Shown: positions 9,353 through 17,670, counted from the first letter of the stretch. The stretch: 64,000 nucleotides of DNA from Plantibacter flavus (GCF_002024505.1 NZ_CP019402.1:248001-312000); one strand, 5' to 3'. Notes: generated by a model from the sequence alone, not told the origin. Translations and numbers: made by a program.

Positions 9353-11133
9353 CGCGCCTCTTCAACGACCCGGCGGACTTCGCCGACGAGATGATCGACG
9401 GCTTCGTCGCCGCGAACCGTGACCAGGTCCGGCGCGTGACCGGTGGTGTCGTCCGGAGCACCCGGACGCCCGAGGGCACGGTCGCGCTCGTTATCGGCGG
9501 TGGCTCCGGCCACTACCCGGCGTTCGGCGGCATCGTCGGCCAGGGCCTCGCGCACGGTGCGGCGATGGGCAACCTGTTCGCGTCGCCGTCCGCCCATCAG
9601 GTCGAGTCGGTCGCGAAGGCGGCGCAGCGCGGGGGCGGCGTCCTCCTCAGCTACGGCAACTACGCGGGCGACGTGCTCCACTTCACCCAGGCGCAGGACG
9701 CGCTGAATGCAGCGGGCATCCCCACCCGGAGCGTCGCCGTCACCGACGACATCTCGAGCGCGCCCGTCGCTGAGAAGCACAAGCGTCGCGGTATCGCGGG
9801 CGACCTCACCGTCTTCAAGTCGGCCGCCGCCGCGGCCGAGGCGGGCTACGACCTCGACGAGGTCGTCCGCGTCGCCACCCACGCGAACGAGCGCACCCGG
9901 TCCTTCGGCGTCGCGTTCAGCGGCTGCACCCTGCCGGGCGCGACCGAGCCGCTGTTCACCGTGCCCGAGGGGCGCATGGCGGTCGGCATGGGCATCCACG
10001 GCGAGCCCGGCATCGACGAGACCGACGTGCCGACGGCCGATGAACTCGCCACCCTGCTCGTCTCCTCGCTGCTCGCGGAACTGCCCGAGGGCGTCTCCGA
10101 GGCCACCGGCGCTCGCGTCGGCGTCATCCTCAACGGCCTCGGCTCGGTGAAGTACGAGGAACTGTTCGTCGTCTACCGTGCGGTCGCCGCGCAGCTCGAG
10201 GCCGCAGGGGTGGAGATCGTCGACCCCGAGGTCGGCGAGCTCGTCACGAGCTTCGACATGGCCGGCGTCTCGCTCACGCTCTTCTGGTTGGACGAGGAGC
10301 TCGAGGGCTTCTGGGCTGCCGGTGCCGACACCCCCGCCTACCGCAAGGGCGTCGTCGCAGCGGCCGAGCAGCTCGACCCCTCGGAGCTCGTCGCCGAGAC
10401 GGCTGCCGAGATCCCCGCCGCCTCCGACGCGTCCCGGGCCGCCGCCGCGGTCGTGGTCGAGGCCCTCGACGCGCTCGTCCAGGTCATCGACACGAACGTC
10501 GAGGAGCTCGGCCGGATCGACGCCGTCGCGGGTGACGGCGACCACGGCATCGGCATGCAGCGCGGTGCTCGTGCCGCCGTCACCGCCGCACACGCCGCCG
10601 CCGATGCCGGGGCCGGTGCCCACACCGTCCTGCACCTGGCCGGCGACGCCTGGGCGGACCGCGCCGGCGGCACGTCCGGTGCCCTGTGGGGACTCGCGCT
10701 CCGCTCGGTCGGAACCGCCCTCGGTGACGAGGTCGCACCCGACCGCACCGACGTCGCGACCGGCGTGCAGGCCGCGGTCGACGGCATCATGTCGTTCGGC
10801 AAGGCCGAGGTCGGACAGAAGACGATGGTCGACGCGCTCGTGCCGTTCACCACCACGTTGCGTGCAGCCGTCGCCGACGGTTCCGACCTCGTCTCCGCTT
10901 GGACGACCGCCGCTGCGGCTGCCTCGACCGCTGCCGCTGAGACGGCGGACCTCCTGCCGAAGATGGGCCGCGCCCGTCCGCACGCCGAGAAGAGCCTCGG
11001 TACCGTCGACGCCGGTGCCTACTCGTTCGGCCTGATCGTCACGGCGATCGTCCCCGTCCTCGAGCGCGCCACCGGCACCACTGCACCGGACGGCTCCACC
11101 AGCACCACCACCAACGAAGGAGTACACGCATGA
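9349..11133 (+). CDS. lerK: Dihydroxyacetone kinase family protein, probable L-erythrulose kinase
   Basis: ATP-dependent ketose kinase of 594 residues with both DAK domains in one chain. DAK1 (about 1-330) has the [15 protein letters not shown] loop and the His in GMGIHGEPG (residue 217) that forms the covalent hemiaminal with the substrate carbonyl. DAK2 (about 370-575) has the nucleotide/Mg loop GDGDHGIGM (from residue 395). In characterised actinobacterial tetritol and apiose pathways this family phosphorylates L-erythrulose to L-erythrulose 1-phosphate, and it always sits with a TIM-like and an RpiB-like isomerase, as here. Overlaps both neighbours by ATGA. D-erythrulose or dihydroxyacetone are the alternatives. 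Confidence 0.85.
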   Translation: MTRLFNDPADFADEMIDGFVAANRDQVRRVTGGVVRSTRTPEGTVALVIGGGSGHYPAFGGIVGQGLAHGAAMGNLFASPSAHQVESVAKAAQRGGGVLLSYGNYAGDVLHFTQAQDALNAAGIPTRSVAVTDDISSAPVAEKHKRRGIAGDLTVFKSAAAAAEAGYDLDEVVRVATHANERTRSFGVAFSGCTLPGATEPLFTVPEGRMAVGMGIHGEPGIDETDVPTADELATLLVSSLLAELPEGVSEATGARVGVILNGLGSVKYEELFVVYRAVAAQLEAAGVEIVDPEVGELVTSFDMAGVSLTLFWLDEELEGFWAAGADTPAYRKGVVAAAEQLDPSELVAETAAEIPAASDASRAAAAVVVEALDALVQVIDTNVEELGRIDAVAGDGDHGIGMQRGARAAVTAAHAAADAGAGAHTVLHLAGDAWADRAGGTSGALWGLALRSVGTALGDEVAPDRTDVATGVQAAVDGIMSFGKAEVGQKTMVDALVPFTTTLRAAVADGSDLVSAWTTAAAAASTAAAETADLLPKMGRARPHAEKSLGTVDAGAYSFGLIVTAIVPVLERATGTTAPDGSTSTTTNEGVHA

Positions 11134-11600
11134 CCGATCAGCTGCGCATCGTCATCGGCTCGGATGACGCCGGGTTCGACTACAAGGAGATCGTCAAGCG
11201 CGACCTCGAGCAGCACGACGGCGTCGCCTCGCTCGTCGACGTGGGCGTGGACGCCGACGGCCACACCGCCTACCCGCGGGTCGCCATCGCCGCTGCCGAG
11301 CTCGTCGCGTCCGGCCAGGCCGACCGCGCGCTCCTCTTCTGCGGCACCGGCCTGGGCGTCGCGATCGCCGCCAACAAGGTCGCCGGCATCCGCGCCGTCA
11401 CGGCACACGACAGCTTCTCCGTCGAGCGCGGTGTCCTCAGCAACAACGCGCAGGTCCTGACGATGGGCCAGCGCGTCATCGGCATCGAGCTCGCCCGCCG
11501 CCTCGTCCGCGAGTGGCTCACCTACCGCTTCGACGAGACCAGCGCGAGCGCCGAGAAGGTCGCCGTCATCGGTGAGTACGAGGCGACGGGCTCCTGCTGA
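11130..11600 (+). CDS. derI: RpiB/LacAB family isomerase, probable D-erythrulose 4-phosphate isomerase
   Basis: Aldose-ketose phosphate isomerase of 156 residues, RpiB fold. It shows the N-terminal [11 protein letters not shown], the active-site loop [17 protein letters not shown] with the catalytic Cys, and the phosphate-binding stretch [19 protein letters not shown]. Next to a DAK-type kinase and a TIM homolog, the characterised role is conversion of D-erythrulose 4-phosphate to D-erythrose 4-phosphate, which enters central metabolism. Ribose 5-phosphate isomerase activity remains possible. Its stop overlaps the next start by one base (TGATG). Confidence 0.85.
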   Translation: MTDQLRIVIGSDDAGFDYKEIVKRDLEQHDGVASLVDVGVDADGHTAYPRVAIAAAELVASGQADRALLFCGTGLGVAIAANKVAGIRAVTAHDSFSVERGVLSNNAQVLTMGQRVIGIELARRLVREWLTYRFDETSASAEKVAVIGEYEATGSC

Positions 11601-12427
11601 TGACCGCCTCCCCGTCGACCGCGAGCACGTCGACCGCGCCCCGCGTGGTCGGTGTGAGTCTGAAGATGTACTTCGGCCATGCGCAGACCCTCGAGTGGAT
11701 CGAGCAGGTGGGCGCCTTGGCCCGTCGGCACGAGGCCGTGGTCGATGGTCGCGTGCGACTGTTCGTCATCCCCGGCTACCTCGCGGTCGCGCCGTCGGTG
11801 GCGGCCCTCGCCGGGACGGGCGTGCTGGTCGGAGCACAGGACCTCGCGAGCGCGGACCGTGGCGCGTTCACCGGTGAGGTCGGCGGCCCCGAGCTCGCCG
11901 AGGTCGGCGTCGCCGTGGTCGAGGTCGGCCACGCGGAGCGTCGTTCGCTCTTCGGCGAGACCGACGAGGTCGTCGCCGAGAAGACCGCCGCGGCCCTCCG
12001 CAACGGACTCTCACCGGTCCTCTGCATCGGCGAGGTCGAGCGCACGACGCCCGAGGCGGCTGCGACGGAGTGCGTGCGCCAGCTGGACTCCGCGCTCGCC
12101 GATGCCGTGGCTGGGCCGGTGATCGTCGCGTACGAGCCCGTGTGGGCGATCGGTGCGGCTGAACCCGCGTCTGCCGAGTACGTGCGAGCTGTCGGCGCGA
12201 TCCTGAAGCGATCGATCGCCGAGCGCGCCGACCGGGTCGGTAGCTCCGTCATCTACGGCGGCAGTGCGGGCCCCGGTCTGCTGACCGCGCTCGGTGACGA
12301 CGTCGACGGTGTGTTCCTCGGACGCTTCGCCCACGACGTCGCGGCGCTCGAGGCCGTGCTCGACGAGGCCCTTCGACAGGCTCAGGATGGCACCCTTCGG
12401 CAGGCTCAGGGACCGAGGACAGCATGA
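11600..12427 (+). CDS. lerI: Triosephosphate isomerase family protein, probable L-erythrulose 1-phosphate isomerase
   Basis: TIM-barrel isomerase of 275 residues. The catalytic residues of the family are present: Lys in SLKMYF, His in VEVGHAERR and Glu in IVAYEPVWAIG, with the phosphate-binding YGGSAGP near the end. A variant N-terminal motif (SLKMYF rather than GNWKMN) separates it from glycolytic TIM and matches the erythrulose-phosphate group. It would convert L-erythrulose 1-phosphate to D-erythrulose 4-phosphate, between LerK and DerI. The last 19 residues (LRQAQDGTLRQAQGPRTA) are encoded by two copies of a dispersed DNA repeat and are probably a recent extension. Confidence 0.85.
   Translation: MTASPSTASTSTAPRVVGVSLKMYFGHAQTLEWIEQVGALARRHEAVVDGRVRLFVIPGYLAVAPSVAALAGTGVLVGAQDLASADRGAFTGEVGGPELAEVGVAVVEVGHAERRSLFGETDEVVAEKTAAALRNGLSPVLCIGEVERTTPEAAATECVRQLDSALADAVAGPVIVAYEPVWAIGAAEPASAEYVRAVGAILKRSIAERADRVGSSVIYGGSAGPGLLTALGDDVDGVFLGRFAHDVAALEAVLDEALRQAQDGTLRQAQGPRTA
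12369..12415. repeat. Two direct copies of the palindromic repeat inside the 3' end of lerI
   Basis: CCCTTCGACAGGCTCAGG (12369-12386) and CCCTTCGGCAGGCTCAGGGACCG (12393-12415) lie in the coding sequence and give the tail LRQAQDGTLRQAQGPR. Repeat spread into a tolerant C-terminus is the likely origin. Confidence 0.9.
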
Positions 12428-13221
12428 TCGGCTTCGGCACCTACACCTTCTTCTGGGAGGGCTCCGAGCTCGCTCCCGAGCGCTTGAGCGTCATCGGCAT
12501 GATCGAGCGCACGGCCGACGCCGGCGTCGAGCTCTTCCAGATCTGCGACGACGCCCGCATCGAGGCGATGTCCGACGATGAACTGCGCCGGATCGCCGAG
12601 GTCGCCCGCGAGCGCGGGGTCGCCCTCGAACTCGGGACGAAGGGGATCGCGGTCGCGCACCTCGAACGCTTCCTCCACATCGCCACCGTGCTGGGTGCGA
12701 AGCTCCTGCGCAGCATGGTCACCTCCGGCGACGACCGGCCGTCACACACGGACGCCGTCGATCGTCTCCGCGCGGTGCTCCCGGCGTTCGAGGCGGCCGG
12801 CGTGACGATCGCACTCGAGACCTACGAGCAGCTGTCGTCGCAGGAGCTCGTCGACCTCGTGACCGCCGTCGACCACCCGAACCTCGGCATCTGCCTCGAC
12901 CCCGCCAACACCGTCGCCCGGCTCGAGCACCCGAGTGACGTCATCGAGCGCACCGCTCCGTACGTCCGCAACATCCACGTCAAGGACTTCGCGTTCACCC
13001 GCCGGGGCGGCTGGGTCGGCTTCACCCTCGAGGGTGCCCCGCTCGGCACCGGCCTGCTCGACTACCCAGCCCTCACCGCCGTCGTCCGACCGGACGAGCG
13101 CGGTGTCAACCAGATCATCGAACACTGGCTCCCGCTCGGCGACTCCATCACGGAGACGATCGAACTCGAGCGCACGTGGACCGCACACAACCTGCAGTAC
13201 CTGAGAGAAGGAAGATCATGA
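12424..13221 (+). CDS. oiaX: Xylose isomerase-like TIM-barrel protein, probable 3-oxo-isoapionate decarboxylase
   Basis: Metal-dependent TIM-barrel enzyme of 265 residues (sugar phosphate isomerase/epimerase superfamily). Four metal ligands can be picked out: Glu in IALETYEQ, Asp in GICLDPAN, His in NIHVKDF and Glu in QIIEHW. In known apiose catabolism a member of this fold, OiaX, decarboxylates 3-oxo-isoapionate to L-erythrulose. That activity would link the upstream oxidoisomerase with the erythrulose kinase in this operon. The assignment rests on context plus fold; plain epimerase activity is the alternative. Overlaps its neighbours by four bases on both sides. Confidence 0.7.
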   Translation: MIGFGTYTFFWEGSELAPERLSVIGMIERTADAGVELFQICDDARIEAMSDDELRRIAEVARERGVALELGTKGIAVAHLERFLHIATVLGAKLLRSMVTSGDDRPSHTDAVDRLRAVLPAFEAAGVTIALETYEQLSSQELVDLVTAVDHPNLGICLDPANTVARLEHPSDVIERTAPYVRNIHVKDFAFTRRGGWVGFTLEGAPLGTGLLDYPALTAVVRPDERGVNQIIEHWLPLGDSITETIELERTWTAHNLQYLREGRS

Positions 13222-14090
13222 CCGACACCACCACCGTCGCGGACCAGCTCACCATCGCCGTCATCGGCGCGGGCGGCAAGATGGGCATGCGCGTCTCCAA
13301 CAACCTCGTGAAGACCAACCACACCGTCTTCTACAGCGAGGTGTCGCCCGCCGGCCAGGAGCGTGTGACCGAGACCGGCCGCGAGCTCACCGAGACCGAC
13401 GCGGCCGTCACCGACGCCGACGTCGTCATCCTCGCCGTCCCGGACCTCGCCCTGAAGGCCGTGTCCGCCGGCGTCGTCCCGCTCATGAAGTCGGGCGCCG
13501 TGCTCCTCACGCTCGACCCGGCCGCCGCGTACGCGGGTCTGCTGACGCGTCGCGACGACGTCATCCAGGCCGTCACGCACCCCTGCCACCCGTCGGTCTT
13601 CGTCGAGCGCCACACGCCCGAGGAGTACGCGGACACCTTCGGTGGCATCGCCGCCCTCCAGGACGCCATCGCGGCGATCGAGTCCGACGACGCTGAGAAG
13701 CAGGCGCAGGTCGAGGCCGTCGTCCGGGCGATCTTCGCCCCCGTCGGTGAGGTCCACTGGGTCACGGTCAAGCAGCTCGCGCAGCTCGAGCCGACCCTCG
13801 TGGAGACGATCGCCTGCATGATCGGCGCGCTCCTCAAGGAGTCGCTCGACGAGGCCGTCAACACCATGGGTGTGCCGGAGCCGGCCGCCCGCGCGATCCT
13901 CCTCGGCCACACGCAGGTCGCCCTCGCGAACTCGCTCAAGGGCGACAACCCGTTCTCCGACGCGTGCCTCATCGCGATGGACTACGGCCGCAGCGCGATC
14001 ATCAAGGACGACTGGAAGAAGGTCTTCCAGGACGACGAGCTCGACAAGAACCTCGCCGCCATGCTCCACCTCGACAAGATCGAGCGGTAG
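13218..14090 (+). CDS. apnO: 6-phosphogluconate dehydrogenase-like protein, probable D-apionate oxidoisomerase
   Basis: NAD(P)-dependent oxidoreductase of 290 residues. It has an N-terminal Rossmann motif (IAVIGAGGKMGMRVSNNL), the variable loop VVILAVPDLALK and a C-terminal helical domain like that of phosphogluconate dehydrogenases (HPCHPSVF, QLEPTLVETIACMIG). Start at 13218 follows an AGAAGGAAG ribosome site; it overlaps oiaX by four bases. ApnO of known apiose pathways belongs to this type and oxidises and rearranges D-apionate to 3-oxo-isoapionate. The company of OiaX-, LerK-, LerI- and DerI-like genes supports that role. It is the last gene of the first transcription unit, ending just before a 17-base inverted repeat. 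Confidence 0.7.
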   Translation: MTDTTTVADQLTIAVIGAGGKMGMRVSNNLVKTNHTVFYSEVSPAGQERVTETGRELTETDAAVTDADVVILAVPDLALKAVSAGVVPLMKSGAVLLTLDPAAAYAGLLTRRDDVIQAVTHPCHPSVFVERHTPEEYADTFGGIAALQDAIAAIESDDAEKQAQVEAVVRAIFAPVGEVHWVTVKQLAQLEPTLVETIACMIGALLKESLDEAVNTMGVPEPAARAILLGHTQVALANSLKGDNPFSDACLIAMDYGRSAIIKDDWKKVFQDDELDKNLAAMLHLDKIER

Positions 14091-14105
14091 CCCGCTTCCC
14101 CAACT

Positions 14106-14192
14106 GTTCGCAATTCAGGACGTGCCCGGCGCGTCGGCCCGCTCCCTCCCCCGATCCGGGTCGGCGCGCCGCGGCCGTCCTGAATTGCGAAC
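14106..14192. repeat. Long inverted repeat, 17-base perfect arms
   Basis: GTTCGCAATTCAGGACG (14106-14122) is perfectly inverted at 14176-14192, with a 53-base GC-rich loop containing further complementarity (GGCGCG near 14129 and GCGCGCC near 14164). It lies 15 bases after apnO and before the next operator. It could act as an intercistronic terminator or be a mobile palindrome. Confidence 0.75.
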
Positions 14193-14203
14193 GTCACATG
14201 CGG

Positions 14204-14214
14204 TCAACCGGTTG
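14204..14214 (+). promoter_or_regulatory. Second GntR operator, upstream of the SDR gene
   Basis: GGTCAACCGGTTG repeats 11 of 12 bases of the palindrome found in the transporter promoter (TCAACCGGTTGA). The only visible copies are at these two start regions, which ties the dehydrogenase-lactonase unit to the same regulator. TAGGCT about six bases downstream could be a -10 element. Confidence 0.6.
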
Positions 14215-14324
14215 TGCCGGATAGGCTGCAGACGACCCGATGTCGCACCCGCGACAGCCATTGCGACACCCGAGACGACACCCGCGACACCACCCCCGCA
14301 ACACCGCACGAGAGACAGGCGACG

Positions 14325-15077
14325 ATGACTGGACGACTTGCAGGAAAGACCGCGCTCGTGACGGGTGCCGGATCGGGGATCGGACGTTCGGTCGCCGAGC
14401 GGTTCGCTCGTGAGGATGCCGCCGTCGTCTTCTCCGACCGCGACATCCAGGCCGCCCGTGATGCGGCGGCACCCTTCCCGACCGCTATCGCCGTGCGACT
14501 CGACATCGCCGACGAAGCGAGCGTCGAGGCCGCCTTCGCGGTCATGGACGCCGCCGGCAAGACCCCGGACGTCGTCGTCGCGAACGCCGGCGTACAGCTC
14601 TTCGGCCAGGACGCGAAGATCGCCGACCTCGACCTCGAGGTCTGGCAGCGCACGGTCGACATCAACCTCACCGGCACCTTCCTCACGACCAAGCACGCCG
14701 TCCGCGCCATGCTCGGCCGCGGCGGCTCGATCATCCTCACGGGCAGCCCGACCGGGCTCAACGGCGAGGGCGCCGACTTCACGGCATACAGCTCCACGAA
14801 GGCCGGGATCCACGGCCTCGGCCGGACCGTCGCCGCGGCCTACGCCGATCAGGGCATCCGCGTGAACACCGTCGTCCCCGGCTACACGGAGACCCCGCTC
14901 GTCACCGCGATCTCCGGCGACCCGGAGTCGCGTGCCGCCATCGTCGGGCGCATCCCGCTCGGTCGTCCCGGCCAGGCCTCGGACGTCGAGGGCATCATGG
15001 TGTACCTCGCCAGCGACGAGTCGAGCTTCGCCACCGGAGCGACCTTCCGGGTCGACGGCGGCATGACGAGCCTCTGA
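14325..15077 (+). CDS. SDR family NAD(P)-dependent dehydrogenase, probable sugar (apiose) 1-dehydrogenase
   Basis: Classical short-chain dehydrogenase of 250 residues: cofactor motif TGAGSGIG, structural NAG, the catalytic Ser (ILTGSP) and YSSTKAG with the Tyr and Lys, and the GATFRVDGG C-terminus. It is followed after ten bases by the lactonase-like gene and carries its own copy of the GntR operator. Known apiose dehydrogenases (ApsD) are Gfo/Idh/MocA proteins; none is present in this window, so the SDR may fill that step by producing D-apionolactone. Oxidation of a tetritol to erythrulose, as SDR threitol dehydrogenases do, is the main alternative. ATG 14325 is chosen by homology of the N-terminus; the ribosome site is weak. 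Confidence 0.8.
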   Translation: MTGRLAGKTALVTGAGSGIGRSVAERFAREDAAVVFSDRDIQAARDAAAPFPTAIAVRLDIADEASVEAAFAVMDAAGKTPDVVVANAGVQLFGQDAKIADLDLEVWQRTVDINLTGTFLTTKHAVRAMLGRGGSIILTGSPTGLNGEGADFTAYSSTKAGIHGLGRTVAAAYADQGIRVNTVVPGYTETPLVTAISGDPESRAAIVGRIPLGRPGQASDVEGIMVYLASDESSFATGATFRVDGGMTSL

Positions 15078-15087
15078 GCCGACGATC

Positions 15088-17019
15088 ATGACCTCGCGTT
15101 CGGGAACCGCCTTCCGCGTCGCATCCGACCTCCTGCTCGACCGCGAGCGTGACGCCCTCGCCGTCGGCCGGGGGCCCTGGTCGGCCTCGCTCCGCGGCTC
15201 GGAGCTCGACGACATCGCCTTCGACGGCGAGCCCGTGCTGCGCAGCATCCGCTTCGTCGTCCGCGACCAGGACTGGAAGACACTGCCCGTCATCGTCGAC
15301 GCGGTCGACCGCACGACGAGCGGCCTGGCCCTGCGCGGCCGGGTCGGCGACGATGGCGAGACCGTCGCCTGGTCCCTGTCGGTCGACCTCGGAGCGTCGA
15401 CACTGCGGGTCGCCGTCCGGGCCGAGGTGACCGCCGCGTTCCGGCGCGCGCGCATCGGTCTCATCGTGCTGCAGTCACCGGCGCTCGCCGGCACCGAGCT
15501 CGTCGTCGGCCACCCGGAGGGGTCCACGACGACCGTGCGCCTCCCGGAGCACGTCGCTCCGCATCAGCCGGCGATCCGCATCGGGTCCCTCGCCTGGACC
15601 GGCGACCGCGTCGCGACCACGGTCCGCTTCAGCGGTGACGTCTTCGAGATGGAGGACCAGCGCAACTGGACCGACGCCTCGTTCAAGACCTATTCGACGC
15701 CCCTCTCGCTGCCGTTCCCCGTCGCACTGGCGGTCGGTGACGTCGTGGAGCAGTCCGTCGAGGTCAGCTGTGCACGGGTCGGCGCTGCCGAGCCAGCCGA
15801 CGCCCCACTGGCGACGCCGCTCGCCGTCACCGTCGTGTCCGAGACAGAGCTCGCGGGGCAACGAGAGGACCCGGTCCCTGAGCCTGTCGAAGGGCGGATC
15901 GGCGCACCACTCGACGGCACCATCCCCACGATCTGGACCTCGGTGTCGAGTGACGCCGACGGCGGCCGCGCGGGCGCCGAGATCCCGGACACGATCACCG
16001 GGATCCTCGTGGAGATCGACCCGACGAACCAGGACTGGCCGGCCATCCTCGATCGCGCCGTGCGCCAGGCCGGCGGCGGGCCCCTCGACCTCCGACTCGT
16101 GCTCGGGACGGGCGAGGAGGCCGAGCCGGTGCTGCGGCGGCTGCGTGACGCGGCCGTGCCCGTCGTGCGCGTCGGGGCGTTCCATCGCCGGACCCACCTC
16201 TCGGAGGTCACGCTGTTGACCGCGCTCGGCGAGGTCCTGCGAACCCTGTGGGCCGAGGTCCCGACGCCGCAGCCCGAGCTCGTCGGCGGCACGCGCGCGC
16301 ACTTCACGGAGCTCAACCGCAACCACGCGCGTCTCGAGCGCTGGGTGGGCCCGGTGGCCTTCAGCATCACGCCGTTCATGCACGACCGTGGCGGGCACCA
16401 GCTCGTCGAATCGCTCGGCATGCAGGCGGTCGTCGTGGCGGACGCCGTGAGGATCGCCGATGGCCGCCCGCTGCACGTCGGGCCGGTCACGCTCGGCGCC
16501 CGCTACAACGCGGTCGCGACCACGCGGGCCAGCGCCGGTGACTCCCGCGACTCGGAACTCCGCGCGGGCTTCGGTGCCGAGCACGTACCCGGCGCGACGG
16601 ATTGTCGGCAGTCGGCGGAGGCGCTCGGTGCCTGGGTCGTCGGCAGTGTCGCGGCGCTGGCCGTCTCCGGGGTCGAATCGTTGTCGTACTTCGAGGCGAC
16701 CGGACCGCGTGGGCTCGTCGCGGCCGACGGGACGCTCACGGCTGCCGGCCGGGTGCTCGGGTGGATCGCCGAGCTCAGCGGACGGCAGCGCGTCGCGGTC
16801 GAGATCGGCGGGGTGTCGCTCGGTGCCGGGTCGTCCGTCTCGCCGGCAGGTGTGACCGCGATCGCCGCCGTCGACGCCGCAGGCGAGACCGTCGTGATCC
16901 TCGGCAACCTCGGCGAGACACCGGTCCGGGTCGTCTTGACCGGTGCATCCGAGCCGCACACCGCGGAACTCGCCGCGGGTGCGGTCGCCCGGGTCGTGAT
17001 CGCCCGTTCGGGTTCGTAG
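15088..17019 (+). CDS. apnL: ApnL-like protein, probable D-apionolactone lactonase
   Basis: Cytoplasmic protein of 643 residues, no signal peptide. The N-terminal third is beta-rich with the striking stretch FSGDVFEMEDQRNWTDAS (about residues 180-200). The rest looks like an alpha/beta barrel domain, ending in a small beta domain. It does not match a common lactonase fold. I assign it to the ApnL family (hydrolysis of D-apionolactone to D-apionate) on length, this motif as I remember the family, and the surrounding apionate genes; the family call is the least certain of the locus. Residues about 259-270 (EDPVPEPVEGR) come from an inserted copy of the dispersed repeat, in frame, so the protein tolerates a loop there. 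Confidence 0.6.
   Translation: MTSRSGTAFRVASDLLLDRERDALAVGRGPWSASLRGSELDDIAFDGEPVLRSIRFVVRDQDWKTLPVIVDAVDRTTSGLALRGRVGDDGETVAWSLSVDLGASTLRVAVRAEVTAAFRRARIGLIVLQSPALAGTELVVGHPEGSTTTVRLPEHVAPHQPAIRIGSLAWTGDRVATTVRFSGDVFEMEDQRNWTDASFKTYSTPLSLPFPVALAVGDVVEQSVEVSCARVGAAEPADAPLATPLAVTVVSETELAGQREDPVPEPVEGRIGAPLDGTIPTIWTSVSSDADGGRAGAEIPDTITGILVEIDPTNQDWPAILDRAVRQAGGGPLDLRLVLGTGEEAEPVLRRLRDAAVPVVRVGAFHRRTHLSEVTLLTALGEVLRTLWAEVPTPQPELVGGTRAHFTELNRNHARLERWVGPVAFSITPFMHDRGGHQLVESLGMQAVVVADAVRIADGRPLHVGPVTLGARYNAVATTRASAGDSRDSELRAGFGAEHVPGATDCRQSAEALGAWVVGSVAALAVSGVESLSYFEATGPRGLVAADGTLTAAGRVLGWIAELSGRQRVAVEIGGVSLGAGSSVSPAGVTAIAAVDAAGETVVILGNLGETPVRVVLTGASEPHTAELAAGAVARVVIARSGS
15872..15895. repeat. Palindromic repeat copy within the apnL coding sequence
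   Basis: CGGTCCCTGAGCCTGTCGAA followed by GGGC inserts PVPEPVEG into the middle of the lactonase-like protein without breaking the frame. It is the only copy in the interior of a gene here. Confidence 0.85.
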
Positions 17020-17026
17020 ATCCTTT

Positions 17027-17542
17027 TCAGGCGAGCGTGCGGCGCAGGATGGCGAGGTCGAGCCAGCGGCCGAACTTCGTCCCGACCTCCGGCAGCAGGC
17101 CGACCTGCTCGAACCCGAGCTTCGTGTGCAGGGCGATCGATGCGGTGTTCTCGGCCTCGATGAGGGCGAGCATGACGTGGTGGCCGTCGGCCGTGGCGCG
17201 TTCCAACAACTCGACCATGAGCGCCTTGCCGAGGCCGCGCCCCTGTGCGTCCGGGTGCACGTACACGGAGTTCTCGACGGTGTGGCGGTACCCGTCCTTC
17301 GCGGCGTACGGACCGTAACTGCCGTAGGCGAGGACGTCACCCTCGGGGAGCGCGTCGTCGGGGCCGTCGGCGATGGCGACGAGCGCGACCCGGCCCGGCT
17401 CCTGGTGGCGGGCGAGCCATGCCTCGCGCTCGGCGAGGTCGGGTGTGACCTCGGTCCAGATCGCCACACCGTTCGCGACGGCGTCGGTGTGGATGGCGAG
17501 GACGCCAGGCAGGTCGGCGGGTTCGGCGATACGGATGCGCAT
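17027..17542 (-). CDS. GNAT family N-acetyltransferase, phosphinothricin acetyltransferase-like
   Basis: Acetyl-CoA-dependent N-acetyltransferase of 171 residues. The N-terminal MRIRIAEPADLPGVLAIH, the central HTVENSVYVHPDAQGRGLGKALM (acetyl-CoA pyrophosphate loop QGRGLG) and LHTKLGFEQVG at the end are typical of the Pat/Bar and methionine sulfoximine acetyltransferase group. Such proteins are usually housekeeping acetylators of methionine sulfone or similar amino acids and need not confer herbicide resistance. Convergent with apnL, eight bases apart. Confidence 0.85.
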   Translation of the reverse strand: MRIRIAEPADLPGVLAIHTDAVANGVAIWTEVTPDLAEREAWLARHQEPGRVALVAIADGPDDALPEGDVLAYGSYGPYAAKDGYRHTVENSVYVHPDAQGRGLGKALMVELLERATADGHHVMLALIEAENTASIALHTKLGFEQVGLLPEVGTKFGRWLDLAILRRTLA

Positions 17543-17559
17543 ACATCGATCGTAGAGCG

Positions 17560-17670
17560 CCCTTCGACAAGCTCAGGGACCGGTGGTGTTGGGCTCAGGG
17601 ACCGGTGATGCCGGGTTCAGGGGGTCGGCCGTGGGGCGCCAGGGTGCCCTTCGACGAGCTCAGGGACCGG
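17560..17670. repeat. Palindromic repeats upstream of the GNAT gene
   Basis: CCCTTCGACAAGCTCAGGGAC at 17560-17580 and CCCTTCGACGAGCTCAGGGACC at 17647-17668, with two degenerate GGGCTCAGGGACCGGTGATG-like units between them. The two main copies are in direct orientation. Confidence 0.85.

Noticed and set aside
8773-11127. Long minus-strand open frame of 784 codons opposite the kinase gene
   Set aside because: It mirrors the codon positions of lerK and the MFS gene, has shadow-type composition rich in Arg, Gly, Asp and Glu, and no recognisable motif.
14232-14310. Irregular repeats of GCGACACCCG before the SDR gene, looked at as a possible CRISPR or regulatory array
   Set aside because: Units are short, uneven in spacing and degenerate; no spacers of constant length and no cas genes.
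15475-17469. Minus-strand open frame across the ApnL-like gene and acetyltransferase
   Set aside because: Overlaps two convincing genes; its sequence is low-complexity Arg/Asp-rich, typical of antisense frames in high-GC DNA.
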